A stretch of DNA of 33,697 nt from Alphaproteobacteria bacterium (GTDB lineage Bacteria; Pseudomonadota; Alphaproteobacteria; Caulobacterales; Aquidulcibacteraceae): the NCBI GenBank assembly GCA_026400735.1, contig JAPLOL010000105.1:1-33697 (forward strand). Reading direction: 5' to 3'. Position 1 is the first letter of the stretch. Each line of letters opens with the position of its first letter. This document shows positions 1 to 8,141 of the stretch, one piece after another. A program made the position numbers and the translations under genes. The notes under the pieces are model-generated. The model saw only the letters and a program-made list of their open reading frames with translations, was not told where the DNA came from and made no database searches.

Positions 1-1
1 A

Positions 2-88
2 GCTAAGCCCGGCAAGAAGATGACCGAGCGCGCCGAAGCTGAGGCCGCCGCGTCCGCTGCTCCTGCCGAGGCCGCTCCGGAGGCATAA
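2..88 (+). CDS. rpsP: 30S ribosomal protein S16, C-terminal end (partial)
   Basis: Only the last 28 codons and the TAA stop at 86-88 are inside the window. The visible tail reads AKPGKKMTERAEAEAAAS and continues Ala/Pro/Glu-rich, as in alphaproteobacterial S16 proteins, which carry a low-complexity C-terminal extension. S16 is a small-subunit assembly protein. The gene heads the conserved rpsP-rimM-trmD-rplS order, and rimM starts 9 nt downstream, which supports the call more than the short tail alone does. Confidence 0.85.
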   Translation, partial: AKPGKKMTERAEAEAAASAAPAEAAPEA

Positions 89-97
89 GGAACACCT

Positions 98-1393
98 GTG
101 GCCGAGAAGAAGTCCGCGCTGAGCAAACCGAAAGCTGCCGCCAAAGCGGCGCCGGCCGCCGCCAAGAAGGCAGCGCCGGCCCCCCGCCGTGGCGAACCCG
201 CCCCGAAAAAGGCCGCTGCCGCACCGCCGCCCCCAAAGGCGGCGGCGAAGGCCGTCAAGCCTGAGCCCAAGGCGAAAGCCCCGGCGCCAGCACCGAAGGC
301 CGCCGCCAAAGCTGCGCCTGCTTCAAAGCCGGCAGCTAAGGCGCCAGCTCCGAAGCCGGCGCCGGTCGCGAAGGCTGCTCCGAAGGCCGCAGCCAAACCC
401 GAGAAAAAGCCGGACGTGAAAGCTGCGGCCAAGCCGGCGCCCGCGCCGAAGGCTGCTGCGAAGCCCGAGCCCAAAGCTAAGGCGGCTCCGCCGCCGAAGG
501 CGCCAGCCAAGGCAGCCAAGCCTGAGCCGGAACCGAAGAAGCCCGCCGCAAAAGCTGCGAAGCCCGCGCCTGAGCCGAAGCCGGCAAAGGTTGCTCCGGT
601 CAAAGCTGAAAAGCCGCCGAAGCCGCCCAAACCACCAAAGCCCGAGAAAGCTCCGAAGCCGCCGAAACTCGCACCGGTCGCTGCTGCTCTGGCCAAGCCA
701 ATGCCGGCGAAGCCAATGGCCGTAGCCGCTGGCCGCGCGCAACCGATCACGCGCGCGCCGTTGCCGACGCCTGTGCGCATGGCTCCGAAGCCGCTCGCGG
801 CGCCCAAGCCTGTTGCGAATGAGCCGGAAGTCGCTGGCGATCTCAAAGACGTGCCGGCGTTCAAAGGCAAAGGCACCTCCGCCAAGGGTATGATCATGGT
901 CGGCGCCATTGGCGGCGCCTTCGGCGTGAAGGGCGAAGTACGGCTGCGCGCTTTCACCGAAAAGAAGGACGGCGTCATCGCCTACGGTCCGCTTTATGAC
1001 GAAGCCGGCAAGGTCCTGCTTAAGCCGAAGAGCTGGCGTGAACTGAAAGACGGCGTGGCCGTTGTTGCTCCTGAAGTGAAAACCAAAGAGCAAGCCGACG
1101 CCATGAAGGGCCAAAAGGTCTTCGTTCCGCGCGCCAATCTTCCAGGCACGGCGAAGGACGAGTTCTACGTTGTCGATCTGCTCGGCTCACGCGCCGAAGC
1201 CCTCGACGGCACCGTGCTCGGCGACATCGTCGCGGTGTGGAATTTCGGCGCTGGCGACATCCTCGAATACAAACCGCCGAACGGTGGACCGAACGTGCGC
1301 GTCATCTTCACCAAAGAAGCCGTCCCGCACGTCGACCTCACCGCCAAGCGCGTCGTGCTCGATCCCCCAGCGCCTGAGCCTATCGAGAAGTAA
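98..1393 (+). CDS. rimM: Ribosome maturation factor RimM with a long Lys/Ala/Pro-rich N-terminal extension
   Basis: RimM binds S19 in the 30S head and assists late 30S maturation. The family domain occupies residues ~265-431: MIMVGAIGGAFGVKGEVRLR begins at M265, and the PRC-barrel part starts near EFYVVDLLGS (E355). Residues 1-264 are low complexity, almost only Ala, Lys, Pro and Glu, and resemble a histone-H1 tail. The GTG start at 98 has an AAGG 7 nt upstream and lies 9 nt after rpsP. An alternative ATG at 890 would give a canonical 167-residue RimM, but its only purine tract (AAGGG at 884-888) is too close. The frame stays open for the 264 codons between, so I favour the long form; the start is unproven. 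Confidence 0.9.
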   Translation: MAEKKSALSKPKAAAKAAPAAAKKAAPAPRRGEPAPKKAAAAPPPPKAAAKAVKPEPKAKAPAPAPKAAAKAAPASKPAAKAPAPKPAPVAKAAPKAAAKPEKKPDVKAAAKPAPAPKAAAKPEPKAKAAPPPKAPAKAAKPEPEPKKPAAKAAKPAPEPKPAKVAPVKAEKPPKPPKPPKPEKAPKPPKLAPVAAALAKPMPAKPMAVAAGRAQPITRAPLPTPVRMAPKPLAAPKPVANEPEVAGDLKDVPAFKGKGTSAKGMIMVGAIGGAFGVKGEVRLRAFTEKKDGVIAYGPLYDEAGKVLLKPKSWRELKDGVAVVAPEVKTKEQADAMKGQKVFVPRANLPGTAKDEFYVVDLLGSRAEALDGTVLGDIVAVWNFGAGDILEYKPPNGGPNVRVIFTKEAVPHVDLTAKRVVLDPPAPEPIEK

Positions 1394-1407
1394 CACCGAA
1401 GGTCAGA

Positions 1408-1779
1408 ATGAGGGCACTGCTTGTACTCGCGGCTGCTCTCATGCTGGCGTGCTGCGCGACATCGCCTGAAGACGATGCGCACGTCTGTGAGGTCGTTCGC
1501 GCAACGCCGCACGCCACCGAGTTTACGTCCGACAACTTCGATCTCACAAATTGGCAGTCGATCGCGTTGCGATCGAACCGGACCGATTGCGTAGAGACCC
1601 GCCTGCAGGGGATTTTCTATCGCTATCCGCAGATCGGCTTCAGCACCAGTGGCGATTTCGCAATCGTCCTCGTAAATTCCGGATCTGGCCATTTAGCGCT
1701 AGAGGGCTCCCGCTGTTATCTTCGCCGGGAGCGTGATGCGTGGCAGCTCGTTGGCTGCACGCGCGAATGGGAATTCTGA
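1408..1779 (+). CDS. Small predicted lipoprotein of unknown function
   Basis: A 123-residue protein with a short hydrophobic N-terminus ending in a lipobox-like Cys pair (LMLACC, C15/C16), so probably exported and lipid-anchored. Three further Cys in the mature part (in HVCEV, TDCVE, SRCYL) and a fourth near the end (GCTRE) could pair as disulfides. I do not recognise a family. It begins 14 nt after the rimM stop and ends 4 nt before the trmD start, so it is probably co-transcribed with them; this is an unusual insertion in a translation operon. Confidence 0.7.
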   Translation: MRALLVLAAALMLACCATSPEDDAHVCEVVRATPHATEFTSDNFDLTNWQSIALRSNRTDCVETRLQGIFYRYPQIGFSTSGDFAIVLVNSGSGHLALEGSRCYLRRERDAWQLVGCTREWEF

Positions 1780-1783
1780 AGCC

Positions 1784-2452
1784 ATGGCGTTCGCCGCCTC
1801 GATCATCACCCTCTTCCCGGAAGCTTTTCCGGGCGTGCTTGGCGTTTCGCTGATTGGCAAAGCACTGCGCGATGGTTTGTGGTCGCTTGAAACAACGCAG
1901 CTGCGCGATTTCGGCCAAGGCCCGCACAAGAATGTCGATGACACGCCTGCAGGCGGCGGCGCCGGCATGGTGCTGCGCGCCGACGTAGCCGCAGCGGCGA
2001 TCGACAGTATCGAGCGCAACGACCGTCCGGTGATCTACCTCTCACCGCGCGGCAAACAGCTGAGCCAAAAGATGGTTCAAGAGTGGGCGGCGGGGCCTGG
2101 CGTCATCCTCTTCTGCGGACGCTTCGAAGGCTTGGACGAGCGCGTCATCGAAGCGCGCGACATGCAAGAAGTGGCGGTTGGCGAAGCGGTACTTGCCGGT
2201 GGCGAGGCAGCAGCCATGGTGCTCCTCGAAGCGTGCGTGCGTCTCATCCCCGGCGTGCTCGGCAACGAGACGTCTACCGTCGAAGAAAGCTTCAGCGGCG
2301 ACGGCCTGCTAGAGCACGGCCAATACACGCGCCCGCGCGAGTGGGAAGGCCGCACCATCCCCGACGTGCTCACCTCAGGCGATCACGCAAAAGTCGAAGC
2401 TTGGCGCAAAGCCGAACGCGAGCGCATCACCCGCGCGCGCCGCAAGGATTAA
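1784..2452 (+). CDS. trmD: tRNA (guanine-N1-)-methyltransferase TrmD
   Basis: TrmD makes m1G37 in tRNAs with G36, using SAM bound in a trefoil knot, and prevents +1 frameshifting. The 222-residue product shows the family blocks in order: GAGMVLRADV, YLSPRGKQLSQ, LFCGRFEGLDERV, VGEAVLAGGE, GVLGNE, EESFSGDGLLEHGQYTRP and DVLTSGDHAKVEAWR. The reading frame is open from 1733, but ATG 1784 is chosen because AFAASIITLFPE is the usual TrmD N-terminus and it avoids overlapping the lipoprotein gene. Its stop shares the palindrome TTAA (2449-2452) with the convergent gene downstream. Confidence 0.96.
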   Translation: MAFAASIITLFPEAFPGVLGVSLIGKALRDGLWSLETTQLRDFGQGPHKNVDDTPAGGGAGMVLRADVAAAAIDSIERNDRPVIYLSPRGKQLSQKMVQEWAAGPGVILFCGRFEGLDERVIEARDMQEVAVGEAVLAGGEAAAMVLLEACVRLIPGVLGNETSTVEESFSGDGLLEHGQYTRPREWEGRTIPDVLTSGDHAKVEAWRKAERERITRARRKD

Positions 2453-2982
2453 GGCGCGACGCGATAGCCGTCGTTCGCGCCAACCCAAATCACGTGCTGC
2501 GTTTGTTGAGGTTGCGGCACGCCGCCCATCGTCGTTTCAGAGCGAAAGCCATCGCCATCCGGCGTGAGCGTCATGCAGCTCTCTTGGCCAAACATTTGCC
2601 CGAGCTGCTGCGTCAGGCTGGATCGAATTTCGGTTGTGTCAGCTTCACTCGCGACCGCGCCATCGATCGTGAACGTGGCGCGCGCTACATCAGCCGCCGT
2701 GAGCGGTCCGCAGATCGCGCCGTTGCGCACCGTCACTGGATTGGAAATGCGCATGACGATTGCTGGTGAAGGACTGATCAGAACTTGTGCAGGATTGTCG
2801 ATGACGCCATTGGCTTGAAACACGTAGCCGCCAAGCGCCTGACATGTCTTGGCCGATGTGTTCGGCTCGAAACACTGAAGCCGCCCTTCCCGCGCCGGAG
2901 CCAACGGATCGGCGCTTTGCGCCATGACCGGCGTCGCGAACATCGCAAGCCCCGCCACAAGTCCAAAAATCGCCAGGCGCAT
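2449..2982 (-). CDS. Exported protein of unknown function
   Basis: A 177-residue protein with a clear Sec signal peptide (MRLAIFGLVAGLAMFATPVMAQ, cleavage after AxA-Q near residue 20). The mature part contains four Cys (LQCFE, KTCQAL, AICGP, ESCMT) and no motif I recognise. ATG 2982 is chosen over the TTG at 2985; GGAGA lies about 8 nt upstream. It runs antisense to the operon between trmD and rplS and overlaps the trmD stop by 4 nt. Confidence 0.75.
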   Translation of the reverse strand: MRLAIFGLVAGLAMFATPVMAQSADPLAPAREGRLQCFEPNTSAKTCQALGGYVFQANGVIDNPAQVLISPSPAIVMRISNPVTVRNGAICGPLTAADVARATFTIDGAVASEADTTEIRSSLTQQLGQMFGQESCMTLTPDGDGFRSETTMGGVPQPQQTQHVIWVGANDGYRVAP

Positions 2983-3092
2983 CAAGGGTCTCCAAAATTC
3001 TCGAACCGGCCCTTAGCCGCAAAGCCATGACGCGCGCTACCGTGCGGCGCACTGCCCCAAGACGGCCCGAATTTGGAGGCAACGGAACCGCT

Positions 3093-3608
3093 ATGCGCCG
3101 CGTCCTCATCGCTCTTGTTTGCCTCTTTGCCCTGCCCGCCGCGGCGCAGACGCCCGCCGCTTCACCAGAACTGACACGCGCCACCAATGCCCTGGGCGCG
3201 ATCTGGCGGCCGATCGACGGCCCCATCACGACCGAAACACTTCGCGCCGCCTGCGCCGGCGCTGAGCAAGAAATGCAGGCGCTGGACGCTGCCATGCCGC
3301 CCGAACTCAACGAAGAATCCGCCGCCCGCGTGCGCGGCCTGCGCGGCCTCCACATCATTCCGATCGCTCAAACCCCTGGCGCCGCCTACTTCTTCCCACC
3401 CCTCAACATGCCTTGGTTTCACAGTGGCCTTGGCGGGTTTTCGGTGATCGACGAGGCCAACGGCTTGATCGGCGTTCGAGATTCCGGGGATCAAGACCTC
3501 GGCTTCCAGATCGGCCGCGCCGGGACCCATCCCATGCTACGGGTCCGCCGCCCGACGGGAGAGATTGTGACCTTCGCGGGCTGCCAGCCGATCGCACCCC
3601 TGGAGTAG
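3093..3608 (+). CDS. Exported protein of unknown function
   Basis: A 171-residue protein beginning MRRVLIALVCLFALPAAAQ, a Sec signal peptide with an AAAQ cleavage site. The frame is open from 3027, but the signal peptide fixes the start at ATG 3093, with a GGAGG about 13 nt upstream. The mature part has two Cys (RAACAGA, FAGCQP) and no family I recognise. It is divergent from the exported protein at 2449-2982, with about 110 nt between starts, and lies 99 nt upstream of rplS. These two exported genes separate rplS from trmD, which are usually adjacent. Confidence 0.72.
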   Translation: MRRVLIALVCLFALPAAAQTPAASPELTRATNALGAIWRPIDGPITTETLRAACAGAEQEMQALDAAMPPELNEESAARVRGLRGLHIIPIAQTPGAAYFFPPLNMPWFHSGLGGFSVIDEANGLIGVRDSGDQDLGFQIGRAGTHPMLRVRRPTGEIVTFAGCQPIAPLE

Positions 3609-3620
3609 CCCTTTACCCCC

Positions 3621-3649
3621 TCGACAGGCGCGCGGGCTTCCCCTATACG
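3621..3649 (+). promoter_or_regulatory. Candidate housekeeping promoter for rplS
   Basis: TCGACA (3621-3626), a 17-nt spacer and TATACG (3644-3649) match the -35/-10 pattern of a sigma-70-type promoter, about 58 nt before the rplS start. An own promoter is expected here because an antisense gene separates rplS from trmD. Inferred from pattern only. Confidence 0.4.
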
Positions 3650-3707
3650 CCCCGCTTTCCGGTTTTCTGGAGGAGGGCGCGTCCTATCGCGGCCCCCTGG
3701 TGCGTCT

Positions 3708-4115
3708 ATGAATCTGATCGATACGCTTGAAAAAGAAGAAATCGCCCGCGTTACGAAGGGCAAGACCGTCCCCTCGTTCGATCCGGGCGACACGCTCCGC
3801 GTCAACGTGAAGATCAAAGAAGGCGACCGTGAGCGCGTGCAAGCCTACGAAGGCATCTGCATCGCCCGCTCGGGTGTCGGCCTCAATGCGAACTTCACCG
3901 TCCGCAAGATTTCATTCGGCGAAGGCGTCGAGCGCGTGTTCCCGCTGTTCTCGCCGACGGTCGACTCGATCGAAGTCGTGCGTCGCGGTGCTGTGCGTCG
4001 TGCGAAGCTCTACTACCTGCGCGATCGTCGCGGTAAGTCGGCCCGCATCACCGAACGCGCCGGCGGCGCCCGCGAAGAAGATTTCGTCGGTGAAGCCAAC
4101 GACGCCGCTGAGTAA
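3708..4115 (+). CDS. rplS: 50S ribosomal protein L19
   Basis: L19 sits at the 30S-50S interface and contributes to intersubunit bridges. The 135-residue product has the family sequence throughout: [15 protein letters not shown] at the start, [20 protein letters not shown], the [13 protein letters not shown] block, [20 protein letters not shown] and [15 protein letters not shown], followed by a short acidic tail. A strong purine tract (GGAGGAGGG, 3669-3677) lies about 30 nt upstream, too far to be an ordinary Shine-Dalgarno for ATG 3708; no closer one is evident. A rho-independent terminator follows. Confidence 0.97.
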   Translation: MNLIDTLEKEEIARVTKGKTVPSFDPGDTLRVNVKIKEGDRERVQAYEGICIARSGVGLNANFTVRKISFGEGVERVFPLFSPTVDSIEVVRRGAVRRAKLYYLRDRRGKSARITERAGGAREEDFVGEANDAAE

Positions 4116-4137
4116 TCACTCCGCGAGTTTAAAGTTC

Positions 4138-4167
4138 AAAAGCCCCGCGGTCACTCGCGGGGCTTTT
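4138..4167 (+). terminator. Rho-independent terminator after rplS
   Basis: AAAAGCCCCGCG (4138-4149), loop GTCACT and CGCGGGGCTTTT (4156-4167) form a perfect 8-bp GC stem extended by A/T pairs and ending in a short T-run. It closes the ribosomal operon 23 nt after the rplS stop. Confidence 0.9.
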
Positions 4168-4219
4168 CATTTGTCACGCTTGACCTCCAAGGCTCACACG
4201 CTCACCTGACCAAAGCACA

Positions 4220-5479
4220 ATGAACGCGCCGACGAAGCCCCCGCGCGCGGATGTCGAGATCTTGACGCTCGGCTGCCGCCTCAACGCTTACGAAAGCGAA
4301 GCCATGCGCGCGCTTGCAAGCGAAGCTGCGCTGTCGAACGCGGTGATCGTAAATACGTGCGCCGTGACTGGCGAAGCCATACGCCAAGCGCGCCAAGCTA
4401 TTCGCCGCGCGCGCCGTGAGCGGCCAGATGCAGAGATCATCGTCACGGGCTGCGCGGCGCAGATCGATCCGCAGAGTTTTGCGGCGATGCCGGAAGTCAG
4501 CCGTGTGATCGGCAATGCCGAGAAGATGCGCGCTGAGAGCTTCGCGCATACTCACGAACGCGTTGCTGTCGCTGACATCATGTCGGTGCGCGAAACCGCA
4601 TCACATCTGATCGATGGCTTCAGCGAACGCACACGGGTCTACGTGCAAGTTCAAAATGGCTGCGACCACCGCTGCACCTTCTGCATCATCCCATACGGAC
4701 GCGGAAATTCCCGTTCCTCACCTGCCGGCGAAGTCGTCGAACAAATCCAACGCCTCGCGGCGAACGGCGTGCCTGAAGTTGTGCTGACTGGCGTTGATCT
4801 CACCTCGTGGGGCGCAGATCTTCCGGGGCAACCGCAGCTCGGGGCGCTGGTAGCGCGCATCCTGAAGCTCGTGCCCGATCTGCCGATGCTACGACTCTCT
4901 TCGCTCGATGCGATTGAGATGGACGATCAATTGTTCGAACTGGTCACCCAACACGATCGCGTCGCGCCCTATCTGCATCTCTCGCTGCAGCACGGCGACG
5001 ACATGATCCTGAAGCGCATGAAGCGCCGTCACTCGCGGGCGCAAGCAATCGAACTTTGCCAACGCGTGAAAGAAGCGCGCCCCGAGATTGCTCTCGGCGC
5101 CGATCTCATCGCCGGCTTTCCGACCGAAACTGAAGAGCATTTCGCGAACTTGCTCTCCATCGTTGACGAGTGCGGCCTCGCCTACGTTCACGCCTTTCCC
5201 TTCAGCCCACGCGAAGGCACGCCCGCGGCTCGTATGCCGCAACTCGATCGCCGCCTGATCAAAGAGCGCGCGGCGCGTTTGCGCGACGTTGGTGCGGCGG
5301 CGCTGGATCGCCACCTTGCTGCTTGGATCGGGCGCGAGGAGACTGGTGTGATTGAGCGGGATGGCTTTGCCCGGTTGCCTGATTTCACGCCGGTCCACTT
5401 CAACGGCGGCGGCGAAGGCTTCCAACGTCTGCGTTTCACGTCTCATGACGGCCAACACCTGATCGGCGCAGCGGCATGA
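4220..5479 (+). CDS. mtaB: tRNA t6A37 methylthiotransferase MtaB
   Basis: A radical-SAM methylthiotransferase that converts t6A37 to ms2t6A in ANN-decoding tRNAs. The 419-residue protein has the N-terminal UPF0004 domain with three cluster Cys (C19 in LGCRLN, C47 in NTCAVT, C78 in TGCAAQ) and the radical-SAM CxxxCxxC motif CDHRCTFC (C148, C152, C155) within GCDHRCTFCIIPYGRG. The C-terminus ends in a degenerate TRAM-like segment. MtaB is preferred over MiaB/RimO from the LGCRLNAYES and IPYGRGNSRS signatures and from coupling to ftsY, a common alphaproteobacterial arrangement. Its TGA overlaps the ftsY ATG (ATGA). Confidence 0.92.
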   Translation: MNAPTKPPRADVEILTLGCRLNAYESEAMRALASEAALSNAVIVNTCAVTGEAIRQARQAIRRARRERPDAEIIVTGCAAQIDPQSFAAMPEVSRVIGNAEKMRAESFAHTHERVAVADIMSVRETASHLIDGFSERTRVYVQVQNGCDHRCTFCIIPYGRGNSRSSPAGEVVEQIQRLAANGVPEVVLTGVDLTSWGADLPGQPQLGALVARILKLVPDLPMLRLSSLDAIEMDDQLFELVTQHDRVAPYLHLSLQHGDDMILKRMKRRHSRAQAIELCQRVKEARPEIALGADLIAGFPTETEEHFANLLSIVDECGLAYVHAFPFSPREGTPAARMPQLDRRLIKERAARLRDVGAAALDRHLAAWIGREETGVIERDGFARLPDFTPVHFNGGGEGFQRLRFTSHDGQHLIGAAA

Positions 5480-6441
5480 TCTGGGGTCTGTTTGGTAGGA
5501 AAGATAAGCCGGGTCAGCAGCAGCAACCCGAACAAGCCAAAGGCTTGTTCGATGGTTTGCGCAAATCGTCGAACAAGCTTGCTGAGAGCATCACCTCGGT
5601 TTTCACCAAGGAAAAGCTCGACGCCGGCGACATCGCTGAACTGGAAGAGACGCTGATCGCGTCGGATATGGGCGCGTCCGCCGCTGCGCGGATTAGCGCC
5701 GCCCTCGCCGATCAACGCTTCAGCAAAGAGAACGGCGCAACCGAAGCACGCGAAGCACTGGCCGGTGAAGTTGCGCGCATTCTGAAGCCGCGCGAAGCGC
5801 ATCTCGATCTGACCGATGGCGTGAAGCCGCGCATCGTGCTCGTGATCGGCGTGAATGGTTCAGGCAAGACCACCACCATCGGCAAGCTCGCGAAGAACCT
5901 ATCTGACGCTGGTGCGAAAGTCGTCATCGGCGCCGCCGATACGTTCCGCGCAGCGGCGATTGAGCAACTCAAAGTCTGGTCCGATCGGTCAGGCGCGACG
6001 TTCGTCGCGTCGACCCAAGGGGCCGACGCCGCTGGCGTTGCGTTCGAAACCGTGAAGCGCGCGAAGGAAGAAGGCGCTGACGTCGCACTGATCGACACCG
6101 CTGGCCGCCTTCAAAACAAAACCGAGCTTATGGCCGAACTTGCGAAGATCATTCGCGTCATGCGCAAGATCGATGAAGACGCGCCGCACGAGACGCTGCT
6201 CGTGCTCGACGCCACCGTCGGCCAAAACGCGCTGAGCCAAGTTGAAAACTTCCGCTCGGTCACGGAAATCACTGGCTTGGTGATGACGAAGCTCGACGGC
6301 ACCGCCAAAGGCGGCGTTCTGGTCGCCGTCGCCCAACGCCACGCCATTCCGATCCACTTCATCGGCGTCGGCGAAAAGGCTGAGGACTTGCAGACGTTCG
6401 ATGCTGCGAGCTTCTCCCGCGCCTTGGTTGGCCTGGACTAA
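5476..6441 (+). CDS. ftsY: Signal recognition particle receptor FtsY
   Basis: FtsY is the SRP receptor GTPase that docks ribosome-nascent-chain complexes at the Sec translocon. The 321-residue protein has a short N-terminal region without the long acidic A domain of E. coli, then the NG domain: P-loop GVNGSGKTTTIGKLA from residue 125, AADTFRAAAIEQL, the G3 block LIDTAGRLQNK, the G4 block TKLDGTAKGG and the closing FIGVGEKAEDLQTF. The start overlaps the mtaB stop by 4 nt. The stop shares CTAA (6438-6441) with the convergent cyclophilin gene. Confidence 0.97.
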   Translation: MIWGLFGRKDKPGQQQQPEQAKGLFDGLRKSSNKLAESITSVFTKEKLDAGDIAELEETLIASDMGASAAARISAALADQRFSKENGATEAREALAGEVARILKPREAHLDLTDGVKPRIVLVIGVNGSGKTTTIGKLAKNLSDAGAKVVIGAADTFRAAAIEQLKVWSDRSGATFVASTQGADAAGVAFETVKRAKEEGADVALIDTAGRLQNKTELMAELAKIIRVMRKIDEDAPHETLLVLDATVGQNALSQVENFRSVTEITGLVMTKLDGTAKGGVLVAVAQRHAIPIHFIGVGEKAEDLQTFDAASFSRALVGLD

Positions 6442-7337
6442 TTCCGCACCCGCACAGGCAGCGGCACATTGCAGAGATTGATGTGGCCCACTGGCTCCAA
6501 GAACCAGCTCTCACGGCGGAAGCGGCGGCTGTCGATCACATCGCGGAACGTCGCGCTATCGGTACGCAGCGCTTCGAGGTTTACGCGTTCGCTCGCGGGC
6601 AACTCCGAGCCCAAACGCACTGACGTGATCGTCGTGCGCTCGGCCGGCGTTTCGTAGAACCCGAGCGCACCAGTGCCGCGCGGCATCGTTGAGAGCAGCT
6701 CCATGCCCTGCAACACGCGGCCCACTGTTGCGATGTTGCGATCGAGGTGACGTGGCGCGTGGCCTATCACGACGTAGAGTTCAGCGCCGCTGCCGCTATC
6801 GGCGGTGTCACCGCGCCCAGCGCCGACCATGCCGTAGCAATGCGCCATCCATGTCTGACGCCCATCGCTGGCGACCGGAAAGCCATTCGCGAAACCAACT
6901 TCTCGCGCATATGAATCTGGATCGGGCAGACGTGTGATCTGCACGCCATGACGCGGGCGATCAAACTCCGGCGCCAGCGTCGGTGTGCCCGATCCCATCG
7001 GGCGCGGGTCCGCTTCGTCGCGGCCCCATTGCACCACGTAGTTTTCCTGGCTGCGCACAATCGCGGCGCCGTCCCAGTAATGCGCGCGCGCAAGAGCCTG
7101 GATGTTGGCTGCGTGCAAAGGCGTGTAGTCGGCGGCGAGTTCTATAATCACGCGGCCCTGGGGCAGTTGCATATAGAGCAGATTACTCTGGTCGACGGCC
7201 CTCCAATCACCTGCCGGCGATTGTTCCAAAATCTCGCTCAGAGAGCGCACGGCCGGCGCTTCTCCACTTGCGGCCGGCGCCTCCGCGCTCGCGCACGCCG
7301 CCAGAAACCCAAGCGCCATCAAGCCAAAAAGCCGCAT
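6438..7337 (-). CDS. Cyclophilin-type peptidylprolyl isomerase, predicted lipoprotein
   Basis: A 299-residue protein beginning with a lipoprotein signal (LAAC lipobox, C15). From about residue 55 it follows the cyclophilin fold: LPQGRVIIELAADYTPLHAANIQALARAHYWDG, ENYVVQWGRDE, a GMVGAGRG block and HLDRNIATVGRVLQGM. Presumed role: prolyl isomerase or chaperone anchored in the envelope; several canonical catalytic positions diverge, so activity is not assured. Start ATG 7337 has GGAGGGG just upstream. Confidence 0.85.
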   Translation of the reverse strand: MRLFGLMALGFLAACASAEAPAASGEAPAVRSLSEILEQSPAGDWRAVDQSNLLYMQLPQGRVIIELAADYTPLHAANIQALARAHYWDGAAIVRSQENYVVQWGRDEADPRPMGSGTPTLAPEFDRPRHGVQITRLPDPDSYAREVGFANGFPVASDGRQTWMAHCYGMVGAGRGDTADSGSGAELYVVIGHAPRHLDRNIATVGRVLQGMELLSTMPRGTGALGFYETPAERTTITSVRLGSELPASERVNLEALRTDSATFRDVIDSRRFRRESWFLEPVGHINLCNVPLPVRVRN

Positions 7338-7398
7338 CGTCCCCTCCGAATGTCACGGCATCTGGACAGGGATCGTCCCTCAAGGCAATGCGCTTGTG

Positions 7399-8031
7399 AT
7401 GAGCAACGAGACCCCCGCCCGCCCTGCCCCGACTGGCCCGCATCAATTGCTGATCGATTTCGGCCCCGTGGGGTTGTTCATCGTCTCCAGTAACATCCTG
7501 AACCGGTTTCCAGAGACCAAGGAAAATTCGATCTTCATCGCGACAGCGATCTTCATCGTCGCGACTTTGATCGCGATTGCTTATTGCCGCTGGAAGACCG
7601 GCCGCATCCCGCCGGCATTGCTTGTCGTTGGCGCGTTGGTGGTTGGCTTCGGCGGGCTTACGCTGGCGCTGCACAATGATGAGTTCATCAAGTTGCGCCC
7701 AACGTTCGCGAACATCTTTTATTGCGTCGCCATCCTTATCTCCGTGGGGATCAAGCAGAACGTCATGAAGCTCGTGTTTGGGCACGTGTTCACGTTCTCC
7801 GAGCGGAATTGGACGATCCTTGCGCTCCGCTGGGCGGGCTTCTTCTTCGTGATGATCTTCGCCGCCGAATACATCCGCCGCACGATGACGACGGACGATT
7901 GGGTGAACTATCACTTCCCAGTCCTCTACGTGCCGACGCTCATTTTCGCGCTGGCGAACACGCCCTTCATTCTGAAGCACAACATCGAAGAGGCGCCGCA
8001 AACACCGCCAGCGGCTGCGCCCGGCGCCTGA
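7399..8031 (+). CDS. yciB: Inner-membrane-spanning protein YciB (septation protein A family)
   Basis: A 210-residue polytopic membrane protein of the IspZ/YciB family, implicated in cell-envelope synthesis and division. It contains HQLLIDFGPVGLFIVS near the N-terminus, then five or so hydrophobic segments, with the conserved block TFANIFYCVAILISVGIKQNVMKLVFG and FTFSERNWTILALRWAGFF. A GTG at 7396 directly precedes ATG 7399; ATG is chosen. It is divergent from the cyclophilin gene. The neighbourhood ftsY-yciB-ccm is usual in alphaproteobacteria. Confidence 0.9.
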   Translation: MSNETPARPAPTGPHQLLIDFGPVGLFIVSSNILNRFPETKENSIFIATAIFIVATLIAIAYCRWKTGRIPPALLVVGALVVGFGGLTLALHNDEFIKLRPTFANIFYCVAILISVGIKQNVMKLVFGHVFTFSERNWTILALRWAGFFFVMIFAAEYIRRTMTTDDWVNYHFPVLYVPTLIFALANTPFILKHNIEEAPQTPPAAAPGA

Positions 8032-8141
8032 TTGCTCCGCTTTTAGTCTGAATTTCGCCTACCTGGCGAACAATGCTCGAACGCATGATTGATCGCGCTG
8101 ATCGCGCCGTTAATCTCCGCCCGCGTTTAGGGCGGCACAAC

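Noticed and set aside
323-1114. 263-codon minus-strand frame opposite rimM
   Set aside because: Arg/Leu-rich mirror of the Ala/Lys/Pro repeats; GC-rich repeats keep several frames open, and there is no family signature.
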